Program-made: the position numbers and the translations under genes
NCBI GenBank assembly: GCA_020431945.1
Contig: JAGQHH010000024.1
Span: 1-25,760, forward strand
From: Cyanobacteria bacterium HKST-UBA02
GTDB lineage: Bacteria > Cyanobacteriota > Vampirovibrionia > Obscuribacterales > Obscuribacteraceae
Direction of reading: 5' to 3'
Length of the DNA: 25,760 bases
The notes under the pieces: model-generated
Database searches by the model: none
What the model saw: the letters and a program-made list of their open reading frames with translations, nothing else
Told to the model about the DNA's origin: nothing
Shown here: piece by piece, positions 7,528-15,823 of the stretch
Position numbering within the stretch: position 1 is the stretch's first letter
How the letters are laid out: every line of letters begins with the position of its first letter

Positions 7528-8064
7528 TTGGATAGACCACTTCTGATACTGGACATAGATGAAACGCTCTTGCACGCTACGGAAGAGCCTCTCGCTCGAG
7601 ATTGCGATTTCCGCGCCGGGCAGTTTTTCGTATATTTGCGCCCGGGTTCGAGAAAATTTCTAGAGTCGATTGTCGAGGCTTATGACTATGCTGTATGGTC
7701 TTCTGCAACCCGCGATTATCTAGATATCGTGGTTGAGAGATTGACCGCAGACCTGACGGAGCAGCCTTCCTTTGTCTGGGATAGATCCCGGTGCACCCGA
7801 CGAGTGGATTTCCATTTGCAGGAAGAATATTTCTTGAAGAATCTGACAAAGCTTGAAAGAAGAGGAATCGACCTCAATCGAGTCTTGATACTCGAAGACG
7901 AGCCCCGTAAGGTACATCGGAATTACGGCAATGCGATCTATGTCAGACCGTATCTTGGCGCTAAGGAAGATGACGAGCTTCTGTTGCTAGACAACTATCT
8001 GACCTCAATAAAGGATGTGCCTAACTATAGAGCAATCGACAAACGGAGCTGGAGGTCCCTGTAA
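7528..8064 (+). CDS. FCP1/NIF-type HAD-superfamily phosphatase
   Basis: The 178-aa product belongs to the NLI-interacting-factor-like branch of HAD phosphatases (the FCP1/SCP family known mainly from eukaryotic RNA polymerase II CTD phosphatases). Visible motifs are the catalytic DIDET (Asp9, Asp11, Thr13), the family-typical VYLRPGSRKFLE, motif II in AVWSSATRDY (Ser58), a candidate Lys at 104-108, and motif IV as LEDEP (Glu123-Asp124 where DD is more usual). It probably removes phosphate from a phosphoprotein or small molecule by an aspartyl-phosphate mechanism. The only in-frame start that gives the full first strand is TTG at 7528, with a weak GGTGG upstream. It is cytoplasmic, with no signal peptide. 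The neighbouring stress protein gives no firm clue to its substrate. Confidence 0.85.
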   Translation: MDRPLLILDIDETLLHATEEPLARDCDFRAGQFFVYLRPGSRKFLESIVEAYDYAVWSSATRDYLDIVVERLTADLTEQPSFVWDRSRCTRRVDFHLQEEYFLKNLTKLERRGIDLNRVLILEDEPRKVHRNYGNAIYVRPYLGAKEDDELLLLDNYLTSIKDVPNYRAIDKRSWRSL

Positions 8065-8075
8065 AGCTGACAGGG

Positions 8076-9596
8076 TCAGGTTCTGAATGATGCTACCAAG
8101 TATTCCCAGGGCTCCAGATCGAGGAATATGACGGTATCATCGCCGACCGATGAGGATGCTTTCGGATTGTCTTTTCTTCTTTTTAGCAAGTAATCCGCGC
8201 CGCTCATGCCGTCGGTTCTGCCTTCGATTTTGAGATTGCACTGGGCCTGGTTTCCAGAATAGTTCACCACTGCGATGATGGTGCTTTCGCTGTCGGTCCA
8301 TTCGAAGGCGATGAAACAATCGTGGGTCCAGTTGCCTTCCCATGTGGGAGCGCATTCAAGGAGACGCCAGGTGCCGTTGCGGACGGCTGAAAGCGTGATG
8401 CAATGCATGAGTGCCTCGTAGAAGCTGGTCATCTCGGGATCTGCATTTTCATCGGGTCGTCTGTTGAGATGGACCGAGACATGTTTTTTGAAGCCCTCGA
8501 ACTGACCTTCATGCAGAAAGCGCAGACCGGGGCATAGGAAAGTCAGGACCGCTGCTGCCCTGTGCTGATCCGGAGGAAAGGTCGAGGCGGCCCGGGGCTC
8601 GTCGTGATTCTCGAGAAAACGTGCCGAGTGTTTTTGATAGTCGAGATCAGCCCAGAAATGCTCGCGCACTGTATGGGCATTGCCCTGGCGCAGCCGGTCG
8701 TATAAGCGTTTGTCGTAGGTGTAGTCGAAGCCCTGTTGTTGCAGGTCCCATTCGCGATCCCAGTAGACCTCGGCCATGAAGACGAAGCCCGGGTGCTCGG
8801 TTTTGATAGCTTCAATCATGTCTGGCCAGAAGGGCTCCATGTCGATACCCCAGGTGTTTTTGAACACATCGGGAAGGATGAGCATGGCCATATCGCAGCG
8901 CAGCCCGTCGCACTGGCCGGCAATTCGCTCTATTTGCGAGCGCATGGCCCGGCGTAGCTCCGGCGAGCCATAGTCGAGCTGGAGCGTGTCGGGCCAGCCA
9001 TCGAAATATGGATCGCGTCCGTGGGCGATAATCTTTTCGTCTACCCTGATGAAATTTTGTGGCGCCCTGGCAATCGCCTCTTCGTCGCCATGGACATAGA
9101 ACTCCGGATTGGATTTAGCCCAGGGGTGGTCGATGGCGGTATGATTCGGCACCAGATCGAGCATCAGCCGCAGTCCTCTTTCTGCGAGCCTCTCACGAAG
9201 GCGCGCCAGCTCTCGAGGTTTTCCGAAGGACTCATTGAGGCTGTAGTCGGCGATGGCGAATCCGGAGCCGCATATGTCATCGTCTCTCAGATCCGGCAAA
9301 TCTGTCTGGAAGCCCTGCCGCCACTGGTGGTGACTCCGGGAAATTTCTCTTCCGGCGTCGCCTGTTTGCCAGACACTCAGGAAGTAGACCCAGTCGAAGC
9401 CCCGGGCGGCAATCTTTTCTAGATACTCGTCGGGTATGTCGTCGAGTGTTGCCGGTCGTCCGAGCTTTCTTGAGAGCCCGGTGATCAGGACCCTTGTGTT
9501 TACCTGATAGAGAGACGGATTCTCTGGTGGTGCGAGCCGTGCATTGGGTTTCGCCCGTGATACCGATTTCGTGCTCTCACTGGCAGCTTTAGCCAT
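8076..9596 (-). CDS. GH13 alpha-amylase-family glycoside hydrolase
   Basis: The 506-aa product is a cytoplasmic GH13 enzyme that acts on alpha-glucosidic bonds by a retaining mechanism. Conserved regions are DLVPNH (147-152), GLRCDMA with nucleophile Asp235, FMAEVYW with acid/base Glu276, and ENHDEPR with Asp332. A C-terminal beta domain (about 420-506) follows the barrel. The first 25 residues are an Ala/Lys/Ser-rich tail without a signal peptide. AGGAGGT lies seven bases before the ATG. It begins 25 bp after the GH63-like gene and is almost certainly in the same operon. The two enzymes may process an intracellular glucoside, such as glycogen fragments, trehalose-type sugars or a compatible solute; the substrate cannot be read from sequence. 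Confidence 0.9.
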   Translation of the reverse strand: MAKAASESTKSVSRAKPNARLAPPENPSLYQVNTRVLITGLSRKLGRPATLDDIPDEYLEKIAARGFDWVYFLSVWQTGDAGREISRSHHQWRQGFQTDLPDLRDDDICGSGFAIADYSLNESFGKPRELARLRERLAERGLRLMLDLVPNHTAIDHPWAKSNPEFYVHGDEEAIARAPQNFIRVDEKIIAHGRDPYFDGWPDTLQLDYGSPELRRAMRSQIERIAGQCDGLRCDMAMLILPDVFKNTWGIDMEPFWPDMIEAIKTEHPGFVFMAEVYWDREWDLQQQGFDYTYDKRLYDRLRQGNAHTVREHFWADLDYQKHSARFLENHDEPRAASTFPPDQHRAAAVLTFLCPGLRFLHEGQFEGFKKHVSVHLNRRPDENADPEMTSFYEALMHCITLSAVRNGTWRLLECAPTWEGNWTHDCFIAFEWTDSESTIIAVVNYSGNQAQCNLKIEGRTDGMSGADYLLKRRKDNPKASSSVGDDTVIFLDLEPWEYLVASFRT

Positions 9597-9621
9597 AGGT
9601 CACACCTCCTGAATTTGCCCT

Positions 9622-12360
9622 CTAAACTTCTGCCATGGTGGCGACCCGGCGCAGCGGTGACGGCTTCAGCCAGGTCTCTTCGTCCATCATGCTCTGGAAG
9701 TACATGAGCTTGGCGATGAGCCCGGTCCAGCCTGTCTGGTGCGAGGCGCCCAGGCCGGCGCCATTGTCGCCGTGGAAGTATTCGTAGAACAAGGTCAGAT
9801 CTCGCCAGTGCGGATCGTTCTGGAATTTCTCGGTGCCACCATAGAGCGGTCTGAATCCGTTTTCGTCTCGCAGGAAAATTCTGGTCAGGCGCTCGATCAG
9901 GTCCTGGGTGATCTCGAAAAGATTGAGCATCTTGCCGGAGCCTGTCGGGTACTCCATTTTGAAGTCCGGACCGTAGTACCAGTAATAGTTGAGCAATGAG
10001 CGAATCAAAAGGAAATTGACCGGCATCCAGATGGGTCCGCGCCAGTTGGAGTTGCCTCCGAACATTCCGGTGTCCGACTCGCCCGGGACATAGTCGACCC
10101 GGAACTCGGAGCCTTCGCATTCGAAGACGAACGGATTATCCAGATGGTATCGGGAGAGGCTGCGGATTCCGTAGGGGCTCAAGAACTCGTTCTCATCGAA
10201 CATCCTGGTAAGGATGCTGCGCAGCTTTTTCTCGGTGCAGGCGGCGAGCATGCGCCGACCGTTGAATCCCGTTTCGGTGGGTCGGTGGATGTTTTCGCAG
10301 ACATCCTTCTGCCTGTCCAGAAACTTCAGAGCTTTGTCGGCGAAGCCAGGGACATTTTGCCAGGTGTCCTCCTCGATCACCACCACCGATGCCAGGGGCA
10401 GAAGACCGACCATGGATCTGACCTTGAGTCGCATGGCCTGTCCATTGGGCAGTCTCAAAACATCGTAGAAGAAACCGTCTGTCTCATCCCAGAGCTCGTC
10501 TCGGTGGATGCCCGGTCTGTCCATGGCTGACGATATCCAGACCGAGTGCTCGAAAAACTTGAGGGCGAACCGCTCATATAGAGGATTGTCCTGGGCCAGC
10601 TCCAGGGCGATATTGAGCATCTGCTGGCTGAAGAATACCATCCAGGCAGTGCCGTCCGCTTGCTCCAGATGTCCGCCTGTGGGTAGGGCGTTGCTTCTGT
10701 CGAACACTCCTATGTTGTCCAGACCCAGGAAGCCTCCTTCGAAAACATTGTGCCCTCTTGGATCCTTGCGATTGACCCACCAGGTGAAGTTGACCAGCAG
10801 CTTGGAGAATGCATATTTGAGAAAGTCGCGATCGGCTGTGCCTCGCTGCTCCTTGTCGTAGAGATAGGCCCAGTAGGTCGCGAAAGCGTGGACCGGCGGA
10901 TTGACGTCACCGAAGTTCCATTCATAAGCCGGTATCTGACCGTTGGGGTGCAGATACGAGCTCTTGAGCATCATCTCGAGCTGGTTCTTGGCAAAATCCG
11001 GATCCACCATATTCAGTGGCATGATATGAAATGCAAGATCCCAGGCCGCATACCAGGGGTACTCCCATTTGTCCGGCATCGAGATTATATCTTCGTTGAA
11101 CATATGGAACCAGGAGCTGTTGCGGATTTGCGGACCACCGGGTCCACGAAGTGGCGAGGCGTTGTGCTCTCGCAGCCACTGGTCCACGTCATAGTGGAAG
11201 AATTGCTTGCCCCAGAGCATACCTGATAGCGCCGAGCGCATGAGATCGACCCGCTCCCGGTCTTTCAACAGCTTGTTGGGGGTAATAGTCTCGTAGAACT
11301 CGTCCGCCTCGGCAAGGCGAGCCGAGACGATCTCGTCGAAGCCTTCCATGGGGGACTTCTGCTTTTTGACCCCGAATCGGATGCGCACCTCGCGCGAGCC
11401 TCCGGCAGGCACCATCAAATCGTAGTGACCCGACATCTTGGTGCCGAAGCCTTCCGGGTTCACGGCGTTGGTGTCGCCGTTGACGACGTAATTGTTGATG
11501 CCGTCCTTTACGAAGGGGCTCGAGTTCGGCACTCCATAAAGATGGGCGCTGTTGGTATCGTTTTCGGTGAAGAGCAGGGGCACCTTGCTGTCGAAGTAGA
11601 TGAAGTACTCGGAGAGCTTGTGCGCCAGGTTGGGATCCGTATGTCGGGCATGAGCCATGGAGTACTGATCGTGGCCGATGGCATTGACTACCGGCCGGGC
11701 GCTTCCGTCCATCCATGACCAGGTGTTGCGGAACCAGAAAGTCGGCAGTAGATGAAGCGGTGCGTCGTCCGGTCCGCGATTGTGCGCGGTAATTTTGATC
11801 AGGATGTCTTCGTCGGATTCTTTGGCATATTCGACGAATACGTCGAAGTACCGATTGTCGTCGAATACACCCGTATCGAGGAGCTCGTATTCCAGCGCCT
11901 GGCGCCCGCGCCCCTTGTTGCCTTCGATCAGCTGAACGTATGGAAAGGGATGCTGGGTGTACTTGTACAGGTATTTCATGTACGAGTGGGTGGGGGTGCT
12001 GTCCAGGTAGAAGTAATACTCCTTGCAGTCCTCGCCGTGGTTCCCTTCGCTATTTGTAAGCCCGAAGAGCCGCTCCTTGAGGATGGGGTCTTTGCCGTTC
12101 CAGAGCGCCAGGGCGAAACAGAGGATCTGGTGCTCGTCGCAGATGCCGCCCAGACCGTCCTCGCCCCAGCGATAAGCACGGGAGCGTGAGTGGTCGTGGG
12201 TGAAATAGTTCCAGGCATCGCCGTTGTCGCTGTAATCTTCCCGGACAGTGCCCCACTGGCGCTCGCTCAGGTACGGACCCCACTTGCGCCAGGGTGCCAC
12301 ATTGTCATTGGCTTCCTGTAGTCTCTGCTTCTCTGCGTTCGGCGTACTTTTCTTTGCCAT
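9622..12360 (-). CDS. Large GH63/MGH1-like glucosidase
   Basis: The 912-aa product resembles the bacterial 'glucosidase' group of clan GH-G ((alpha/alpha)6 barrel; GH63 and mannosylglycerate-hydrolase-like). The N-terminal beta-rich half begins with the WGPYLSERQWGTVREDYS segment characteristic of this group. The barrel half contains SNWRGPIWMPVN near residue 771 and FYEYFHGDNGAGLGASHQTGWTG near 858-880, where a catalytic Glu is expected (Glu860). There is no signal peptide, so it is cytoplasmic. I chose the ATG at 12360, which has AGGG seven bases upstream; a GTG two codons earlier is the alternative. It is the first gene of a two-gene operon with the GH13 enzyme. Its exact substrate is unknown. 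Confidence 0.85.
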   Translation of the reverse strand: MAKKSTPNAEKQRLQEANDNVAPWRKWGPYLSERQWGTVREDYSDNGDAWNYFTHDHSRSRAYRWGEDGLGGICDEHQILCFALALWNGKDPILKERLFGLTNSEGNHGEDCKEYYFYLDSTPTHSYMKYLYKYTQHPFPYVQLIEGNKGRGRQALEYELLDTGVFDDNRYFDVFVEYAKESDEDILIKITAHNRGPDDAPLHLLPTFWFRNTWSWMDGSARPVVNAIGHDQYSMAHARHTDPNLAHKLSEYFIYFDSKVPLLFTENDTNSAHLYGVPNSSPFVKDGINNYVVNGDTNAVNPEGFGTKMSGHYDLMVPAGGSREVRIRFGVKKQKSPMEGFDEIVSARLAEADEFYETITPNKLLKDRERVDLMRSALSGMLWGKQFFHYDVDQWLREHNASPLRGPGGPQIRNSSWFHMFNEDIISMPDKWEYPWYAAWDLAFHIMPLNMVDPDFAKNQLEMMLKSSYLHPNGQIPAYEWNFGDVNPPVHAFATYWAYLYDKEQRGTADRDFLKYAFSKLLVNFTWWVNRKDPRGHNVFEGGFLGLDNIGVFDRSNALPTGGHLEQADGTAWMVFFSQQMLNIALELAQDNPLYERFALKFFEHSVWISSAMDRPGIHRDELWDETDGFFYDVLRLPNGQAMRLKVRSMVGLLPLASVVVIEEDTWQNVPGFADKALKFLDRQKDVCENIHRPTETGFNGRRMLAACTEKKLRSILTRMFDENEFLSPYGIRSLSRYHLDNPFVFECEGSEFRVDYVPGESDTGMFGGNSNWRGPIWMPVNFLLIRSLLNYYWYYGPDFKMEYPTGSGKMLNLFEITQDLIERLTRIFLRDENGFRPLYGGTEKFQNDPHWRDLTLFYEYFHGDNGAGLGASHQTGWTGLIAKLMYFQSMMDEETWLKPSPLRRVATMAEV

Positions 12361-12405
12361 GCCCACACCCTGCCCTTTTTCTGCTCGATCCGGAAAACAG
12401 ACAAC

Positions 12406-12457
12406 AGCCGCAACGCTCCGGGGGCTCGCCCGATCTGGGCGCTGCCGGGTTGCGGCT
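12406..12457 (-). terminator. Long GC-rich stem-loop downstream of the Sel1 gene
   Basis: Perfect 9-bp arms AGCCGCAAC/GTTGCGGCT flank a 34-nt middle that contains a second hairpin, GCCC-GATCT-GGGC. In the minus direction it follows the Sel1 gene stop by about 64 bp and is trailed by a T-rich stretch (TGTTGTCTGTTTT), consistent with a terminator. It also lies 46 bp upstream of the GH63-like gene and could act on its leader. Confidence 0.5.
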
Positions 12458-12521
12458 GACTAGCATGGATATGCCACGGCAGGGGGCCGGTTTGTCGGTT
12501 GCCGGGATTAACTTATAAGGG

Positions 12522-14144
12522 TTATTTGGTGTACATGCTCACAAGGGTCTTGAAACTGCTGACGAAGTCCAGGGGGGCGTCTGGAGGGAACATCAGCTTG
12601 GTGAGCAGATGGTCGTCGTCCTCGGCCGAATAGGGCGCCATGAGCAGGAAAACGTAGAGAGTGCCGTTGGTCTGGTAAGGCAGATACTCCTTGCCGGGGT
12701 AGTGGCCTTTGGTGGCTTTGATGTCGCCGACTATGCCGCCGAGCTTGGGGATCATTTTCTGTCTGCCACGGATCTCTTCAGTCGGTGTCGTTTTGAATTC
12801 GAAGTGCATCCCCTGATCTGTTTTCTCTATCTTCGCCTTCGGATAATACTTCTTGACCAGTTCTTCGACCTCGGTGTAGACCTCCGCGCGCGATTTGGCT
12901 ATGGGTACCCTTTTCTGCTTCTCGGGCTCCGCCTGCGGATTAGCGCTTCGAGTCTTGCTCGATGGAGGGACGCTGGCAATTTTGGTTACCTTCGGCGCCG
13001 GTATCTTCTTTGCTACCGGTGGCGGTGCTGCTGGAATCGTATCTTTGCTCAGTCGCTCCATGCGAGTCGACATATGAGCATAGTCTTTGTACACGATTTT
13101 ATCTTCGCTGCTGGTCTGCGGAGGAAGCTTGGCTACTGCTTCGTCGTATCTGGTCAGATATTCGCTTGCCTTCGCCTCGTCCTTGTCGACACCATCACCG
13201 GTGGCATACATCCGGGAGAGATAGAAAAGGGCTTTGGGATTGTTTGCCGTGGCGCCATCCTCGAGCCACTTTTTTGCTTCCATGAAATTCTGGCGCATGC
13301 CCAGACCGAGAAAGCAGATCTCACCGAGGCTCGCCTTCGCCAGGGGATCATTTTGCGCCGCCGCGGCTCGCAAAGTGTCCCATGCTCTGTGGTAGTCCCT
13401 GGAGACGCCTTCGCTGCCGTCCAGATACATCGAGCCGAGAATATTTCGCGCTCTTGGCGCCGTCGAGACTTTCAGCCAGTCCAGGGCTTGTTTGTTGTCT
13501 TGCTTCACGCCGTCTCCTTCCAGGTATGCGTGAGCTAGCTCATAGGAGGCATTGCCGTTGCCGAGCTTTGCTGCTTTGTAGAACCAGGAGAATGCCTTTG
13601 TCTTGTCCTCTTTGACTCCGTCGCCCTTGAGATAAGCTCTGCCGAGCTCATAGGGAGCGTTGGGGCTGCCGGATACTGCCATATTCTCGAGCATGGCTAT
13701 CGCCTGTGACGCCTTTCCGGACTTCCTGAGCTTCTCGACTGCAGCAAGTTGCTGTTGCTCCTGTTTCATCGCTTCGGCTTGTTGCTGTCGGCGGACCTTG
13801 TCCCTGGCTCGAAGGGCCGAGGCGTGCTTCTGATCAGCTTCATCTTGAGCGTCTCTGGCTTCTTTCTGCTCCTTTTCGCGCTTCTCTCGCTCCTGGCGCA
13901 TCCAGAGGGGCTCGTCGCCTGTTTTTTTATAGTGTTCGATCTCCATTTGCCTCATATGCTCAAAGCCTTTCTTCACCGCCTTTTCGGTCTCTTCTCTCTC
14001 GTTGCGATTACGCCATTCTCTGCCGCGATGGTAGTCCCACATTCGGCCCTTTTCGTACTCTTTGGCATCTGCGGCAGGACATTGCAGGCAAAGCAGCGTC
14101 AGGGAAGCCAGGCTGACGGTCTTGATCAATCGCTTTCGGGTCAT
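12522..14144 (-). CDS. Exported Sel1-repeat (TPR-like) protein with coiled coil and unknown C-terminal domain
   Basis: The 540-aa product has a signal peptide (1-27, ending ADA), a highly charged Glu/Lys/Arg/Gln-rich region likely to form a coiled coil (about 45-145), then about five Sel1-like repeats (about 160-336; ELGRAYLKGDGVKEDKTKAF is typical). A Pro-rich linker (370-415) follows, then a C-terminal domain (416-540) that I do not recognise. Sel1 repeats form solenoids that bind protein partners, often at the envelope. GGAGGGA lies six bases before the ATG. It appears to be a single-gene unit with a hairpin at each side. The Pro-rich linker and basic-acidic coiled coil suggest a periplasmic scaffold; this is inference. 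Confidence 0.85.
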   Translation of the reverse strand: MTRKRLIKTVSLASLTLLCLQCPAADAKEYEKGRMWDYHRGREWRNRNEREETEKAVKKGFEHMRQMEIEHYKKTGDEPLWMRQEREKREKEQKEARDAQDEADQKHASALRARDKVRRQQQAEAMKQEQQQLAAVEKLRKSGKASQAIAMLENMAVSGSPNAPYELGRAYLKGDGVKEDKTKAFSWFYKAAKLGNGNASYELAHAYLEGDGVKQDNKQALDWLKVSTAPRARNILGSMYLDGSEGVSRDYHRAWDTLRAAAAQNDPLAKASLGEICFLGLGMRQNFMEAKKWLEDGATANNPKALFYLSRMYATGDGVDKDEAKASEYLTRYDEAVAKLPPQTSSEDKIVYKDYAHMSTRMERLSKDTIPAAPPPVAKKIPAPKVTKIASVPPSSKTRSANPQAEPEKQKRVPIAKSRAEVYTEVEELVKKYYPKAKIEKTDQGMHFEFKTTPTEEIRGRQKMIPKLGGIVGDIKATKGHYPGKEYLPYQTNGTLYVFLLMAPYSAEDDDHLLTKLMFPPDAPLDFVSSFKTLVSMYTK

Positions 14145-14166
14145 GCATTCCCTCCAGAAGGTCTCT

Positions 14167-14191
14167 GGGCGCTACGCTGAAGCGTCCGCCC
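14167..14191. promoter_or_regulatory. Imperfect hairpin upstream of the Sel1 gene
   Basis: A nested dyad, GGGCG…CGCCC around ACGCT-GA-AGCGT, lies 23 bp before the Sel1 start codon. It could be a leader structure or an operator. Confidence 0.3.
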
Positions 14192-14268
14192 TCAAATGTT
14201 CGATGGCGTATTGTCGTGTTTCCAGAGGCGATTCCGAGAGAAATGTACCCGACCTGGACGGTCGTTTA

Positions 14269-14284
14269 TCCCCCGACAGGGGGA
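14269..14284 (-). terminator. Hairpin after the 2OG-oxygenase gene
   Basis: TCCCCC-GACA-GGGGGA forms a perfect GC stem 11 bases past the oxygenase stop codon. No U tract follows, so termination by it alone is uncertain. Confidence 0.4.
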
Positions 14285-14294
14285 GGGGGGTATC

Positions 14295-15038
14295 TTACTT
14301 CGCGTCGTGGAAGATTATGCCCAGAGTGTGCCTGCTGCCGTCGATTATCCGGCTCACGCCATGGCGCATGTTGACGCGATAATACCCGCGGCTTCCTTTC
14401 ACCGGGCGCTGGTGCACAGCGAAGATTACGCCGTCACCTCGTTTCAGGGGCACGACCAGGGGCTTTGTCTGCATTCGGGGGCGTTGCTCGGTCATGATGA
14501 ACTCGCCGCCGGTGAAGTCCTCGTCCGGGCTGGAGAGTAAGACCGCCAGCTGGACGGGGAAGACATGCTCGCCATAGAGGTCCTGGTGCAGACAGTTGAA
14601 ATCGTCGGCTCCGTATCTGAGAAGCAAGGGAGTCGGGCGGACCTGTCCGGCTTCGTGGCAGCGCGCGAGAAAGTCGGAGTGGACCGCCGGGTAGCGAACC
14701 GGAATCTTCATGGTCTCGTTCCAGCGGTTGCCCAGCTCTACCAGCTGCGGATAGACCGTGGTGCGCAGCTCACTTACGAGATCCGGCAGGGGGTAATTGA
14801 AGTATTTGTACTCCCCGCGACCGTAGCCGTGGTTGGCCATGACGATTCGTTTGCGGAAGAGCTCGTCCCTGTCGTATAGCGCTATCAGGCTGCGAGCCTG
14901 TTCGGCTTGAAGCAAGCCCTCGATAACCGCGAAACCCTGCCGGTCCAGATCGTCGCAGACGAGCTGCCGGTCCAGCTCTTTCAGCCGGGACGTGACGGCG
15001 CTTGCAGGAGTTATTGTGTCCATGGTTCTCTCAGGCAT
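14295..15038 (-). CDS. 2OG-Fe(II) oxygenase (Oxygenase-NA/DUF2086-like)
   Basis: The 247-aa product is a 2-oxoglutarate- and Fe(II)-dependent dioxygenase. The facial triad is His151 and Asp153 (LHQDLYG) with distal His226 (NMRHGVSR), and the 2OG-binding Arg236 sits ten residues later (GSRHTLGIIFHDA). The segment FTGGEFIMTEQRPRMQ is typical of the PF09859 family, which has been annotated as acting on damaged DNA by AlkB-like chemistry; that role is not proved here. Residues 20-60 form a helical N-terminal region. A second start, Met6 at 15023, has GAGAG just upstream and is nearly as likely. It is transcribed alone, with a hairpin after the stop. Confidence 0.88.
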   Translation of the reverse strand: MPERTMDTITPASAVTSRLKELDRQLVCDDLDRQGFAVIEGLLQAEQARSLIALYDRDELFRKRIVMANHGYGRGEYKYFNYPLPDLVSELRTTVYPQLVELGNRWNETMKIPVRYPAVHSDFLARCHEAGQVRPTPLLLRYGADDFNCLHQDLYGEHVFPVQLAVLLSSPDEDFTGGEFIMTEQRPRMQTKPLVVPLKRGDGVIFAVHQRPVKGSRGYYRVNMRHGVSRIIDGSRHTLGIIFHDAK

Positions 15039-15065
15039 GTCGGGGCTCTCATGAGTGAATAGTCT

Positions 15066-15077
15066 AATCTATAGATT
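15066..15077. promoter_or_regulatory. AT-rich 12-bp palindrome upstream of the 2OG-oxygenase gene
   Basis: AATCTATAGATT is a perfect palindrome 28 bp before the oxygenase start. It contains TATAGA, which could be a -10 box on the minus strand, so operator and promoter may overlap. No convincing -35 is seen. Confidence 0.3.
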
Positions 15078-15185
15078 GCCTGATGCATCGGTTCCAGGCA
15101 CTCCGTTTCTTGCTTTCTTTGAGATTCCCGGACTGAAGCTGTCCGGTTCTGGGAACGTTGGCATAAGTTTGATGGAGTTTTTGAT

Positions 15186-15634
15186 GTGAGCGAAGAGCTG
15201 GATACTCTGGATGTATCACCCTACGACGTGTCGGCGACGTTTCGGCGACGTTTCGGCTATTTCATGCTGACCTTGTTCCGGACCAAGTATCAGAACTGTT
15301 TGGCTTGAGCCCGTCTCATAGTCATCTCAAGGGAGAGAAGCGAGTAAACAAATCGGGCAAGGAATACGCTCCTTACAATGCTGGAGCCTGGATACTATCT
15401 TCTAATGGGAGAGTTCGCTCCCTCGATGCAAATGAGCATATCCTCTGGCTTTTAGACGAGCTTGCTCACTGTCATTCGGCTATTCATCGATTAGTTGAGC
15501 AGGGCTACCGGGCCGACATCATGTGCGGCTGGTTCGCTAATTCGGACAACACCTGTCCTTCTTTGAATGCCGAGACGATTCGGCGGCTGGCGCCGGTGCG
15601 TGTTGATTTCTGGTTCGATGTATATCTGGGCTGA
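15186..15634 (+). pseudogene. DUF4279 gene broken by an 11-bp tandem duplication
   Basis: The unit TCGGCGACGTT occurs twice in direct tandem (15231-15241 and 15242-15252) and then begins a third time. Removing one copy joins a GTG-started frame at 15186 (…SPYDVSATF) to the downstream frame (RLFHADLVPDQVSEL…), giving a continuous ~146-aa protein that matches the DUF4279 pattern: an N-terminal FRLFHADL strand, a central GAWILSS, then HILWLLDEL and a final VDFWFDVYLG strand. GGAG lies nine bases before the GTG. As it stands, the upstream frame stops at 15306-15308 and the downstream frame has no good start except TTG at 15305, which would lose the first third. It is a recent pseudogene, a phase-variable gene or, less likely, a sequence error. 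The function of DUF4279 is not known. Confidence 0.8.
15231..15257 (+). repeat. 11-bp tandem duplication inside the DUF4279 gene
   Basis: Two full copies plus five bases of TCGGCGACGTT (2.45 copies). Eleven is not a multiple of three, so a gain or loss of one unit switches the reading frame. Confidence 0.95.
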
Positions 15635-15754
15635 GGTATCGACACCAGGCATTCGCTGTCTTGCCTCTGTAAATCTGTGGAATTGCACAGTGAAGCAATA
15701 GCATCTGGCGGATATCATGGTCTTCATTGTGCGCGATTCAGGTCCGGTAAAAGG

Positions 15755-15803
15755 TTCCCATTCCGGGAGCTCTGGTATTGATCTTTAATTCCCATTTTGG
15801 GAA
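15755..15803. promoter_or_regulatory. Paired dyads upstream of higBA (probable HigA operators)
   Basis: A perfect palindrome, TTCCCA-TTT-TGGGAA (15789-15803), and a related weaker one, TTCCCATTCCGGGA (15755-15768), start 34 bp apart, about three helical turns. The second ends 20 bp before the higB ATG. TTTAAT at 15784-15789 could be the -10 box, overlapped by the second dyad. Type II antitoxins commonly repress from such paired sites. A weak hairpin, CTGTG-GAATTG-CACAG, also lies at 15675-15690. Confidence 0.65.
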
Positions 15804-15823
15804 AATGCGAGTAGGTAGTGACT

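Noticed and set aside
12609..13538. 309-codon plus-strand ORF
   Set aside because: It is antisense to the Sel1 gene; the Sel1 repeats decide the strand.
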